Shown: positions 1-7,362, counted from the first letter of the stretch. The stretch is 10,818 nt of DNA from an uncultured bacterium (GCA_903861235.1 CAIOTP010000312.1:1-10818), one strand, 5' to 3'. Notes: generated from the sequence alone by a model not told the origin. Numbers and translations are program-made.

Positions 1-61
1 GGCCTTCCCACGAAGCAGGCCGAGGCAGGAAGGTCGCAGGAGGCGACCACCAAGGAGACCC
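1..61 (+). promoter_or_regulatory. Structured 5' leader of the sigma factor gene (hairpin with AGGAG loop)
   Basis: GGTCGC (32-37) and GCGACC (43-48) form a perfect 6-bp stem closing a five-base loop, AGGAG (38-42). The real Shine-Dalgarno, AAGGAG (52-57), lies just 3' of the stem and 4 bases before the ATG at 62. A competing 8-bp pairing is possible between 1-8 (GGCCTTCC) and 28-35 (GGAAGGTC, one G-U pair), which shares bases 32-35 with the first hairpin. GGA in a short hairpin loop plus a second GGA at the ribosome binding site is the arrangement bound by CsrA/RsmA in other bacteria. That function here is inference only. No promoter is identified in these 61 bases, so it probably lies upstream of the window. 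Confidence 0.4.
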
Positions 62-1099
62 ATGAGCAATTCACTGTTCGGTTCCAACTCCCCCATCGAC
101 CGCATCCGCCAGCGGAAGCGGCCCGCCGTTCGCGAGTCCGCTCGCCCGTGTGGTGCCCCACGCGCCGCGCTCACGCCCCAGGACGAGGCGCTGCTGCTGG
201 AGATCATGGCCGAGCCCATGGACTTCATGGACTCGCCCGAGTTCCGCAAGGCGGGTGCCGAGCAGGCCATCTACGAGAAGCCTGCGCCGATCGCCCGGCC
301 GGACGTCACCTGGTACCGACCGCTCATGGACGATCTCTCCGAGAAGGAGCAGAAGCAGCGGCAGTCCCGCAACGGCTCGGTGCTGCTGACCGCGGCGCAG
401 GAGCGCGTCATCTTCCTGCAGTTCAATTACGCCCGTTGGCGGGTGCGGCAGATCCAGGACGGCCTGCAGGGCCGCTCTCCCACCACCGAGGAGGCTCGCG
501 AGATGATCCGTTGGTACCGGCTGGCACGCCGTTACCGCGAGCAGATCTCCGAGATCAACCTGGCGCTGGTGCTGGCCATGGCCCGTCGCGTGCGGCTGGG
601 CGAGACGGACTTCCCCGACCTGATCGGCGAGGGCAACATGGCCCTCATGCGAAGCGTGGACAAGTTCGACTGCGGCCGCGGCTTCAAGTTCAGCACCTAT
701 GCGTGCCGTGCCATCCTGAAGGCCTTCAGCCGCTTCGGCATCAAGCTGGTCAAGCACCGGCAGCGTTTCCCCAGCGAGTTCGACCCCGAGTTCGAGCGGT
801 CGAACCATCTGGAGACGGTCCGCCTGCAGCACGAGCGTGACAGTGCCGCCGAGGTCCGGTTCCTGGTCGAGAGCGACCGCGCCGACCTGACCGAGGTGGA
901 ACGCCGCGTCATCCTGCACCGGTTCGGGCTGGACGCGCCCAGCGATCGTCCTTCGCTCACGCTCGAGCAGGTGGGCCAGATGGTGGGCCTGACCAAGGAG
1001 CGCGTGCGACAGATCCAGAACAAGGCGCTCGAGAAGCTGCGTCTGGCGCTGGAGGAACTGCGGGGCGAGGCCCTGCCGCCTGCGGTCAGCCGAAACTGA
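62..1099 (+). CDS. Sigma-70 family RNA polymerase sigma factor, atypical
   Basis: This 345-residue protein would bind core RNA polymerase and direct it to a set of promoters. Region 2 spans about residues 163-226, with NLALVLAMARR, the core-binding stretch DLIGEGNMALMRSVDKF (186-202) and GFKFSTYA (207-214). Region 4 spans about 275-334, with LTEVERRVILHRFG and a helix-turn-helix, LTLEQVGQMVG then TKERVRQIQNKALEKLR (311-327), close to the region 4.2 consensus for -35 recognition. Only about 48 residues join the two, so most of region 3 is missing. After STYA the usual TWWIRQA of housekeeping factors reads CRAILKA (215-221), so the two DNA-melting tryptophans are absent. Residues 1-160 are a charged extension I do not recognise; 107-160 looks helical and may stand in for region 1.2. 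There is no anti-sigma gene beside it. The ATG at 62 has AAGGAG 4 bases upstream. It is likely an alternative rather than housekeeping factor; its regulon is unknown. Confidence 0.9.
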   Translation: MSNSLFGSNSPIDRIRQRKRPAVRESARPCGAPRAALTPQDEALLLEIMAEPMDFMDSPEFRKAGAEQAIYEKPAPIARPDVTWYRPLMDDLSEKEQKQRQSRNGSVLLTAAQERVIFLQFNYARWRVRQIQDGLQGRSPTTEEAREMIRWYRLARRYREQISEINLALVLAMARRVRLGETDFPDLIGEGNMALMRSVDKFDCGRGFKFSTYACRAILKAFSRFGIKLVKHRQRFPSEFDPEFERSNHLETVRLQHERDSAAEVRFLVESDRADLTEVERRVILHRFGLDAPSDRPSLTLEQVGQMVGLTKERVRQIQNKALEKLRLALEELRGEALPPAVSRN

Positions 1100-2249
1100 C
1101 GGCGGAATCGTCCCGCATGCGGCGCCAGGCCACCACGGTCACCGCGGCATGCATGGCGGCGAAGCCCACCATGAGCCAGCGTTGCGTGGCCAGACTGTCG
1201 CCGTCCATCCACGCACCCACGGCCACCACCGCCAGGATGCCCGCGAAGTAGCCGCCGTCGCCCGCGGCACGGAAGGCCGCCAGCCCGGCGGACCCACGGT
1301 CGCACCGGACGGTGAGCGAGAGCGACGCGGGCAGCAGCGGCGCAGCGGCGAGCCCCAGGATCAGCAGCACGCCACTGAGCACGGGCGTGGAGCCGCCCAC
1401 CCAGGCGGCGGCTCCGAAGCAGGCCGCGTAGGCCAGTGCAGCCATGGAGCGAACACGGAGCGGACCGTATCGGTCCGCGACCCATCCGGCGGGCGCCGCG
1501 CCGAACGCCATGAGCAGCAGCGGCAAGCCCACCAGCCGCCCCCGTTCGGCGGGGTCGTAGCCCAGATTGCGGGTCAGGAAGCTGCCGAAGACGGCCGTGA
1601 TCGCCGCGCCCGTGGCCCGATCCGAAGCGGCCATGAGCAGCATGGGCCACAACACCCCGCGGCCTGCCGCACTCGCGGGCTCCGGCGCCTCCGGCCCGGG
1701 CGAGACCGCCTCCAGTCGCCTGAACGCCGCCACCGCCACCAGCGAGGTGAGCACGCAGGCTCCCGCCCCCAGCGCGAAGGTGATGGTGGCACCCTGCGTG
1801 CTCGCACGAGCGGCCACTCCCCCAACGATGGCACCGGCTCCCAACCCGGCCACCAGGGCGGTGGCCCCCACGCCCATGCGCCAGGCCTGTCCTCCGGACC
1901 GTGTCGGCCCGAGCAGCTGGAAAAGTGCCGCGAAGGTCATCACATCCGCCACGCCCTCGGCACACCGCAGGGCCAGCGTGGCGGGAAACCCGATCGGAAG
2001 CCACATCATCGCCAGCAACCAGCCGTCCGCCATGGCACCGGCGGCCGCGATGCTCCATGCAGGAAACCGGCTGCGGAGTCGGCGGACCAGCGGCACCGCC
2101 AGCCCCGCCCCCAGCAGATTCACGGCCAGGAACGCCTGGGCCTGGTCCGCGGTGGCGCCGTACCGCTCCACCAGCAGGTCCCGCAGCACCGGCACCACCA
2201 TGGCGTCGGGCAGCGCCGAGAGCAGGATGAGCAGCAGCACCAGCGGCAC
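1086..2249 (-). CDS. MFS-type membrane transporter, substrate unknown
   Basis: This 387-residue protein is almost entirely hydrophobic segments separated by short Arg-rich loops, consistent with about 12 membrane helices in two halves. The halves are split by a hydrophilic Pro/Glu/Ala-rich linker (about residues 180-193, RLEAVSPGPEAPEPAS). The second half has GWVADRYGPLRVRS, a good match to the MFS loop 2-3 motif (G-x-x-x-D-R-x-G); the equivalent loop in the first half, VRRLRSRF, is degenerate. It would sit in the inner membrane as a solute carrier or efflux pump, but nothing shows the substrate. An in-frame TAG lies just upstream, so the start must be GTG at 2249 or GTG at 2240. GAGGG (minus strand) is 1 base from the first and 10 bases from the second, which favours the shorter, 384-residue form. 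The 3' end overlaps the sigma factor gene by 14 bases tail-to-tail, and no terminator is visible. Confidence 0.8.
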   Translation of the reverse strand: MPLVLLLILLSALPDAMVVPVLRDLLVERYGATADQAQAFLAVNLLGAGLAVPLVRRLRSRFPAWSIAAAGAMADGWLLAMMWLPIGFPATLALRCAEGVADVMTFAALFQLLGPTRSGGQAWRMGVGATALVAGLGAGAIVGGVAARASTQGATITFALGAGACVLTSLVAVAAFRRLEAVSPGPEAPEPASAAGRGVLWPMLLMAASDRATGAAITAVFGSFLTRNLGYDPAERGRLVGLPLLLMAFGAAPAGWVADRYGPLRVRSMAALAYAACFGAAAWVGGSTPVLSGVLLILGLAAAPLLPASLSLTVRCDRGSAGLAAFRAAGDGGYFAGILAVVAVGAWMDGDSLATQRWLMVGFAAMHAAVTVVAWRRMRDDSAVSFG

Positions 2250-2276
2250 GCCCTCAGGCTAGCGGCCTGGCCCTCA

Positions 2277-2287
2277 CTACACTGAGG
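2277..2287 (+). promoter_or_regulatory. Probable -10-type promoter element before the CoA-transferase gene
   Basis: CTACACT (2277-2283) sits in the 40-base gap between divergent genes and contains TACACT, a 4/6 match to TATAAT. Transcription starting 6-7 bases downstream would begin at or next to the ATG at 2290, giving a leaderless or nearly leaderless mRNA. No -35 match is visible 16-18 bases upstream. The same CTAC-R-Y-T core occurs at 3003 and 7363, also before plus-strand genes. GAGG at 2284-2287 is only 2 bases from the ATG, too close for a normal Shine-Dalgarno. Confidence 0.4.
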
Positions 2288-2289
2288 CC

Positions 2290-2991
2290 ATGGCGGTGAA
2301 CAAGGTCTTCCAGACTCCTTCCGAGGCCCTGAAGGGATTGACCCGGGACGGCATCACGGTGGCGGTCGGCGGCTTCGGCCTCTGCGGCATTCCTGAGCAG
2401 CTGATCCTGGCCCTGCGCGACAGCGGGGCGAAGGCCCTCACCTGCGTGAGCAACAACGCGGGCGTGGACGACTGGGGCCTGGGCCTGCTGCTGAAGACCC
2501 GCCAGATCCGCAAGATGGTCTCGAGCTACGTGGGCGAGAACGCGGAATTCGAGAGGCAGTTCATGAGCGGCGAACTCGAGCTTGAGTTCTGCCCCCAGGG
2601 CACGTTGGCGGAGCGACTCCGCGCCGGCGGCGCCGGGATTCCCGCCTTCTACACCCGCACCGGCGTGGGCACCGTGGTGGCCGAGGGCAAGCCCACCGAG
2701 CTCTTCGACGGCGAGACCTTCGTGATGGAGCGCGGCATCCGTGCCGACCTGGCGCTGGTGAAGGCCTGGAAGGCGGACCGGTTCGGCAACCTGGTCTTCC
2801 GAAAGACCGCCCGCAACTTCAACCCCATGGTGGCCACTTCGGGTCGGAGCACCGTGGTCGAGGTGGAGGAACTGGTGGAGACGGGAACGCTGGACGCCGA
2901 CCAGATCCACACACCCGGCATCTTCGTGGACCGGATCGTGGTGACACGCTCGGAAAAGCGGATCGAGCAGCGAACCGTCCGTCCGGACTGA
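2290..2991 (+). CDS. scoA: 3-oxoacid (succinyl-CoA type) CoA-transferase, subunit A, without adjacent subunit B
   Basis: At 233 residues it has the usual length for the A subunit of family I CoA-transferases (ScoA/AtoD/PcaI). These move CoA between succinyl-CoA or acetyl-CoA and acetoacetate or other 3-oxoacids in the cytosol. Residues 20-35 (DGITVAVGGFGLCGIP) match the CoA-transferase 1 signature DG-x2-aliphatic3-GGF-x3-G-x-P. Further family features are SNNAG (54-58), the FCPQGTLAERLRAGGAGIPAFYTRTGVGT stretch, and the C-terminal HTPGIFVDRIV. In this family the catalytic glutamate is on subunit B, which normally follows directly. Here the next gene is unrelated and the gene ends cleanly with no remnant of B. 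Either B lies elsewhere or this subunit is orphaned. The subfamily (succinyl- versus acetate-CoA:acetoacetate) is less certain than the family. The start at 2290 gives the expected N-terminus. Confidence 0.9.
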   Translation: MAVNKVFQTPSEALKGLTRDGITVAVGGFGLCGIPEQLILALRDSGAKALTCVSNNAGVDDWGLGLLLKTRQIRKMVSSYVGENAEFERQFMSGELELEFCPQGTLAERLRAGGAGIPAFYTRTGVGTVVAEGKPTELFDGETFVMERGIRADLALVKAWKADRFGNLVFRKTARNFNPMVATSGRSTVVEVEELVETGTLDADQIHTPGIFVDRIVVTRSEKRIEQRTVRPD

Positions 2992-3002
2992 CCGTGGGGT
3001 CC

Positions 3003-3014
3003 CTACATTATGGG
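3003..3014 (+). promoter_or_regulatory. Probable -10-type promoter element for the secreted-protein/gspEF transcript
   Basis: CTACATTATGGG lies 12 bases after the scoA stop in the 129-base gap 2992-3120. It shares 9 of 12 bases with CTACGCTATCGG before gspG (7363-7374), and the core CTAC-R-Y-T also occurs at 2277. TACATT and the overlapping CATTAT both resemble TATAAT. No -35 hexamer is evident. A start just downstream would give a leader of about 105 bases. The leader contains a 5-bp inverted repeat (GGGCC 3012-3016 with GGCCC 3027-3031) and a direct repeat of CGGCACG (3018-3024 and 3031-3037), but no U-tract, so it is not a rho-independent terminator. I see nothing else in the gap. Confidence 0.4.
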
Positions 3015-3120
3015 CCTCGGCACGGGGGCCCGGCACGAAAAGCCGATGCTTCCTGCACTTGATCGTCAATGAAACCGCCGCTGCCGCGTTGCAGCCTCAC
3101 GCCGACACGAGAACACACCC

Positions 3121-4464
3121 ATGCGAACGCTCCTTCGAACCATCGTCCTGGCCGCCCCGCTGCTCCTCGCTTCGCTCTCGCCTGCGCAGTTCGGCGGCCG
3201 CGGCGCCATCTCCGAGGCCGCACGGCCGGATGTCCTGCCGCGCGACGCGGTGCTGATCATGGACACCCTGAAGCTGGAGGAGTGGCAGCGTCCGATCGTG
3301 GAGAGCCTGATCGAGGACTACACCTTCAGCTTCAAGACCGGCTGGGAGACCGCCGTGCAGAAGATGAAGGAATTCGCCAGCCGCATGAAGGGCGGCAGCG
3401 GCGGCGCCAAGGGCATGATGCAGCCCATCGCCGCCTGGCTGCCGGAGAAGAAGCGGCTCTACGACGAGTTCATGGCCAACGTGAAGGGCCAGCTGAGCGA
3501 CGTGCAGCTGGAGCGATGGCCGAAGTTCGAACGCGCCATGCGCCGCGAGAAGGCCCTGGAGGACAGCGACCTGGCCGGTGAAGGACTGGATCTGGGCGGC
3601 ATCGTCCGCCAGATGCAGCTACCCAAGGACGCCGCCGACGCTGCACAGCCCGCGATCGACGCCTACGAGGTGGAACTGGACACGGCCCTGGTGCAGCGCG
3701 ACGCCACCATCGACGGCCTGGTGGGCCCGTTGACCGACGCCATGGAAGGCGGCGACGTGAACCGAGGATTCGAACTGCAGACCCAGATCATGAACGCCCG
3801 CGTGGGCGTGCGGAACGTGCAGGACGGCTGGATCGAGAAGATCGCCGAGGCCCTGCCCGAGTCGTACGGTCCGCAGTTCCGCGAGCGGGCGCTGGGCATG
3901 GGCTATCGCGAGGCCTACCAGCCCGACATGCTGGCGCCCTTCTTCCAGACGGTGCTCGCGCTGCCCAGTCTGACCAGCGAGCAGCGTTCGGCCGTGGAGG
4001 CGATCCAGACGAAGTGGAGTGGGCAGCTGCAGGACCTGCGTGACCGCATGGTGGCCGCCCTGCGGCAGGACGGTCCGCTGAAGCCCAAGCGCGATGCCGC
4101 GGCCCGCGCGGCCAAGTCGGGCGGCGACCCCTCCGCCGGCCCCAAGGAAGCCATCGTGCCGCTTCGCGCCGAGAAGTCCAAGCTGGCCAACGCCACCCGC
4201 GAGGAGGTGAAGGCGCTCCTGACCCCCGAGCAGGTCGAGGGTCTGGCCGGCGGCGATCCCAACTTCCGACCTCCAGTCCCCGCCATGCCTGGCCCGGGCA
4301 AGGGTGGTGCCCCGATCCGCACACCCATGGGCACCGCACCGGACGAGACGGGCGAGACCCCCTCCATGCCGGAAGGCAGGAAGCCCGGTGCTCCCCGTCC
4401 ACCCGCCCCGGCCAACCCGGGCGATGGCGCCGGCGGTGACGCTCCGAAGGATCCTCCGCAGTGA
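3121..4464 (+). CDS. Secreted protein with three Spy/CpxP-like (LTxxQ-type) helical repeats, coupled to gspE
   Basis: I do not recognise a named family for the whole 447-residue protein. Residues 1-22 form a signal peptide (MRTLLRT then a hydrophobic core, ending LSPA before Q23), so it should be exported. The body holds three similar helical modules. Each opens with a short Leu-x-Leu/LTxxQ-like motif and a long amphipathic helix: LKLEEWQRPIVESLIEDY (50-67), MQLPKDAADAAQPAIDAYEVEL (165-186), and PSLTSEQRSAVEAIQTKW (282-299). Each closes with a second motif: LSDVQLERWPKFERAM (125-140), LPESYGPQFRERAL (245-258), and LLTPEQVEGL (366-375). This pattern recalls the periplasmic chaperones Spy and CpxP. 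From about residue 381 the tail is Pro/Gly-rich and probably disordered. The stop overlaps the gspE GTG by 4 bases, so the two are probably translationally coupled, which hints at a role alongside T2SS; that role is inference. The ATG at 3121 has no clear Shine-Dalgarno but is the only start that gives a signal peptide. Confidence 0.75.
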   Translation: MRTLLRTIVLAAPLLLASLSPAQFGGRGAISEAARPDVLPRDAVLIMDTLKLEEWQRPIVESLIEDYTFSFKTGWETAVQKMKEFASRMKGGSGGAKGMMQPIAAWLPEKKRLYDEFMANVKGQLSDVQLERWPKFERAMRREKALEDSDLAGEGLDLGGIVRQMQLPKDAADAAQPAIDAYEVELDTALVQRDATIDGLVGPLTDAMEGGDVNRGFELQTQIMNARVGVRNVQDGWIEKIAEALPESYGPQFRERALGMGYREAYQPDMLAPFFQTVLALPSLTSEQRSAVEAIQTKWSGQLQDLRDRMVAALRQDGPLKPKRDAAARAAKSGGDPSAGPKEAIVPLRAEKSKLANATREEVKALLTPEQVEGLAGGDPNFRPPVPAMPGPGKGGAPIRTPMGTAPDETGETPSMPEGRKPGAPRPPAPANPGDGAGGDAPKDPPQ

Positions 4465-6083
4465 GCGAAGCGGCGCGCAGCCCGGCCACCCCGGTGGAGA
4501 TGCTGCTGCGCGCGGCCTCGGCCACCTCCCCGCGCGAGCGCTGCGAGGCCTGCGGCTTCGCATGGTTGGACAAGCCCGTGCCGTGCGACGCAGGTGCCGT
4601 GCGCCTGGTGCCGGCGGACGCCGCCGTGCGGCTTCGTGTGGTGCCGCTTGCCGTCGAGGGTGGGCGGCTTCGCGTGGCCATGGCCGATCCGTTCGACCTG
4701 GCCGCGGTGGACGAGACCGGCGCCATGGCTCGACTGCCCCTGACTCGCGTGGGGGTGGCGCCCGAGGCGTTCGGCGAGCTCATGCGCCAGGCCTACGGCG
4801 TGACGGCCGCCCGCATGGCCGAGAGCCTGGCGAGCGACGGTGACCTGGCCAGCTCCGCCAACGAGCACAACCTGGACGCCATCGAGGCGGACGACGTGCA
4901 CCGGATGGCCGAGCAACCCACGCTGGTCAACCTGGTGAACCTGCTGATCCTGGAGGCCATCCAGAAGCGGACGAGCGACATCCACATCGAGCCCTTCGAG
5001 GGCGAGCTGAAGGTGAAGTACCGGGTGGACGGCGTGCTCATCGCCCAGCCGAGCCCGCCCAAGCATCTGCAGCCCGCGATCATCGGCCGCATCAAGATCA
5101 TGTCGCAGATGAACATCGCCGAGCGCTACGTGCCGCAGGACGGGCACATCAGCCTCCGGTACGAGGGCCGCAAGGTCGACATCCGCGTGAGCACCGTGCC
5201 GACCATCTACGGCGAGAGCGTGGTGATGCGCATCCTGGACAAGAGCGCCCTGCCGCTGGACCTGCGGAGCCTGGGCATGGCGGAGAAGCACGTGGGGATG
5301 ATGGACCGGCTCATCGCCAAGCCGCACGGCCTGGTGCTGGTCACGGGCCCCACGGGCAGCGGCAAGACGACCACGCTCTACGCCGCGCTGCACAAGCTCT
5401 ACGACCCCCGCAAGAAGATCCTCACGATCGAGGATCCGGTGGAGTACGAACTGGCGGGCATCAACCAGATCCCGGTGAACCCCAAGCGCGGCCTCACCTT
5501 CGCCGGCGGCCTGCGGAGCATCCTCCGCCAGGACCCCGACGTGATCCTGGTCGGCGAGATCCGAGATTCCGAGACGGTGGACATCGCCATCCGCAGCGCG
5601 CTCACGGGCCACCTGATCCTGAGCACGCTGCACACCAACGACGCGCTGAGCAGCGTGGGCCGACTGGTGGACATGGGCGCGGAGAGCTTCCTGGTGGCCA
5701 GCGTGCTCGAGGGCCTGCTGGCCCAGCGCCTGGGTCGCCGCATCTGCCGAGCCTGCGCTCACAAGGTGCCCATGCCCGAGGACCAGCGCGTGCGGATCGC
5801 GCCCGCCGAGGTGGAGCGCTTCGCCGGCACCGTGACCGTGGGCCGAGGCTGCGAGGCGTGCGGTGGCAGCGGCTTCCGGGGCCGCCTGGGCTTCTTCGAG
5901 CTGGCCCGCATCAATCCCGCCCTGCGTGCGGCGATCGCGGAGAACCAGAGCGTGCTGGAACTCAAGCAGCTGGTCGACGCGGATTTCCAGAGCATGCGCG
6001 AGGACGGCATGGCCAAGGCGCAGCGTGGCGAGACGACCATCAGCGAGGTGCTCCGCGCCACGCAGGACGTCGACGAGGGCTGA
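4461..6083 (+). CDS. gspE: Type II secretion system assembly ATPase GspE
   Basis: This cytoplasmic hexameric ATPase drives pseudopilus assembly on the inner-membrane platform. Its 540 residues carry the full set of family motifs: Walker A GPTGSGKTT (296-304, K302), Asp box TSDIHIEPFE (171-180), Walker B VILVGEIRD (361-369, E366), and His box LTGHLILSTLHTND (381-394). The C-terminal zinc module of GspE/PilB proteins has four cysteines, C429/C432 and C464/C467, followed by GGSGFRGRLGFFEL. Residues 1-130 are a divergent GspE N-terminal domain with an extra CEAC pair (C28, C31). The start is GTG at 4461, overlapping the upstream stop by 4 bases; GAAGGA (4446-4451) is 9 bases before it. PilB of type IV pili is the closest alternative, but the pseudopilin order downstream (G-H-I-J-K) fits T2SS. 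Confidence 0.95.
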   Translation: MSEAARSPATPVEMLLRAASATSPRERCEACGFAWLDKPVPCDAGAVRLVPADAAVRLRVVPLAVEGGRLRVAMADPFDLAAVDETGAMARLPLTRVGVAPEAFGELMRQAYGVTAARMAESLASDGDLASSANEHNLDAIEADDVHRMAEQPTLVNLVNLLILEAIQKRTSDIHIEPFEGELKVKYRVDGVLIAQPSPPKHLQPAIIGRIKIMSQMNIAERYVPQDGHISLRYEGRKVDIRVSTVPTIYGESVVMRILDKSALPLDLRSLGMAEKHVGMMDRLIAKPHGLVLVTGPTGSGKTTTLYAALHKLYDPRKKILTIEDPVEYELAGINQIPVNPKRGLTFAGGLRSILRQDPDVILVGEIRDSETVDIAIRSALTGHLILSTLHTNDALSSVGRLVDMGAESFLVASVLEGLLAQRLGRRICRACAHKVPMPEDQRVRIAPAEVERFAGTVTVGRGCEACGGSGFRGRLGFFELARINPALRAAIAENQSVLELKQLVDADFQSMREDGMAKAQRGETTISEVLRATQDVDEG

Positions 6084-6086
6084 CGC

Positions 6087-7340
6087 GTGGCGAACTGGCG
6101 CTACGAAGGGCTGGACCGCGCAGGAGGCTCGTCCACGGGCACCGTGGCGGCGCCGGACCGGGGCACCGCCATGCGGCTGGTCCAGGCCCGCGGACTGACG
6201 CCCCTGAGGCTGGAGAGCGATGAGACGGCGGACCCGGCCTCGCCCGCGGCTGCAGCCATGCGGTTCAAGCCGTGGGCGGCGACCGGTCCCGGGCGGCCCT
6301 CGATCGGTCGAGCCGAGCTCGCCTCGCTGGTGCGCGAGCTGGCCACCGCGGTGGAGGCGGGCCTGCCGCTCATGCAGGCGCTGCGCACGGTGCGCCGACA
6401 GGCGGCGGGCAAGTCGCAGCCGGTGATCCTGGACGCACTGATCGAGAAGGTGGAGGCCGGTCGGCCGCTGCACGAGGCGATGCAGGCCTACGGCGCACCC
6501 TTCGACGACATGGTGGTGGGCATGGCGCGCGCCGCGGACGCGAGCGGCCGCATGCCCGAGGTGCTTCACCAGCTCGCGGACCTGCTGGATCGCTCCGTGG
6601 AGCTGCGACGGGAGCTGATCGGAGCGACCATCTACCCCATGATCGTGGCTTCGCTGATCATGGCCAGCATCGTGCTGCTGGTCACGGTGATCCTGCCGCA
6701 GCTCATGGCGCCGATCGCGGGCCAGCCGGGCATGGAACTGCCCCTGCCCACCAAGATCCTGCTGGGCTTCGCCAACTTCATGAAGGCATGGTGGCTGGTG
6801 GTGATCCTGGCCATCGTGGGGGCCGTGGTGGGCGGACGCCGATGGCTGGCGCAGCCGGACAACCGCCTGAAGTGGGACGGGCTGATGCTTCGGATGCCGC
6901 TGCTGGGTCCGCTGCTGCGGGACGTGGCCGTGGCCCGGTTCACCCGCACGCTGGGCACCCTGGTGAACGCCGGCCTGCCCATCCTGCAGGCCCTCCGCAT
7001 CACGCGTGACACGCTGGGCAACGCGGTGCTGACCCGGGCGGTGGACGAGGTTCAGGAGAAGGTGACCACCGGCCAGGCGTTGGCGGATCCGCTGGAGCGA
7101 TGCGGGCATTTTCCGCCCCTGCTCATCCAGATCGTGAACATCGGCGAGCGGTCGGGTCGCCTGGAGACCATGCTGCTGCACGCGGCCACGGCCTTCGACC
7201 GGCAGGTCAACAACAGCATCAAGATCTTCACCAAGGCCCTCCCGCCGGTGCTGCTGGTGGTGATGGCGATCGTGGCGGGCTTCGTGCTGGCGGGGATCCT
7301 GCTGCCCTTGCTCCGGATGCAGAGTTCCCTGGGCGGGTGA
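6087..7340 (+). CDS. gspF: Type II secretion system inner-membrane platform protein GspF
   Basis: GspF is the polytopic inner-membrane protein on which GspE acts to add pseudopilin subunits. The 417-residue length is typical. It has two homologous cytoplasmic four-helix domains, each marked by the repeated ...L...AGLPxxQALR pattern (about 77-101 and 285-309). The membrane helices are about 182-206, 234-250 and 388-411, and the conserved NIGERSGRLETML precedes the last one. Residues 1-60 (NWRYEGLDRAGG, then GTAMRLVQARGLTPLRLE) match the small N-terminal domain of the GspF/PilC family. The start is GTG at 6087, 3 bases after the gspE stop. GAGGG (6075-6079, inside gspE) is 7 bases upstream, which supports this start and coupling to gspE. 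Confidence 0.95.
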   Translation: MANWRYEGLDRAGGSSTGTVAAPDRGTAMRLVQARGLTPLRLESDETADPASPAAAAMRFKPWAATGPGRPSIGRAELASLVRELATAVEAGLPLMQALRTVRRQAAGKSQPVILDALIEKVEAGRPLHEAMQAYGAPFDDMVVGMARAADASGRMPEVLHQLADLLDRSVELRRELIGATIYPMIVASLIMASIVLLVTVILPQLMAPIAGQPGMELPLPTKILLGFANFMKAWWLVVILAIVGAVVGGRRWLAQPDNRLKWDGLMLRMPLLGPLLRDVAVARFTRTLGTLVNAGLPILQALRITRDTLGNAVLTRAVDEVQEKVTTGQALADPLERCGHFPPLLIQIVNIGERSGRLETMLLHAATAFDRQVNNSIKIFTKALPPVLLVVMAIVAGFVLAGILLPLLRMQSSLGG

Positions 7341-7362
7341 AGACGCCGGAAGCCCGACGCGG

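Noticed and set aside
697..2058. 453-codon minus-strand frame spanning the sigma gene and the transporter
   Set aside because: It overlaps the transporter in another frame on the same strand and shows no membrane or domain pattern; a compositional shadow.
3012..3031. GGGCC/GGCCC inverted repeat as a terminator after the CoA-transferase gene
   Set aside because: Only 5 bp of stem with a 10-base loop and no U-tract; it also falls downstream of a likely promoter element, so it would be in the next transcript's leader.
3069..3581. Open frame starting at 3069, overlapping the secreted protein gene
   Set aside because: Its product is Arg/Gly/Pro-rich with no signal peptide or domain, whereas the frame from 3121 has a signal peptide and structured repeats.
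3915..7181. 1088-codon open frame on the minus strand opposite gspE and gspF
   Set aside because: Its product is low-complexity (His/Gln/Arg/Ala-rich) with no recognisable motif, while the plus strand encodes textbook GspE and GspF. It is a by-product of high GC at third positions.
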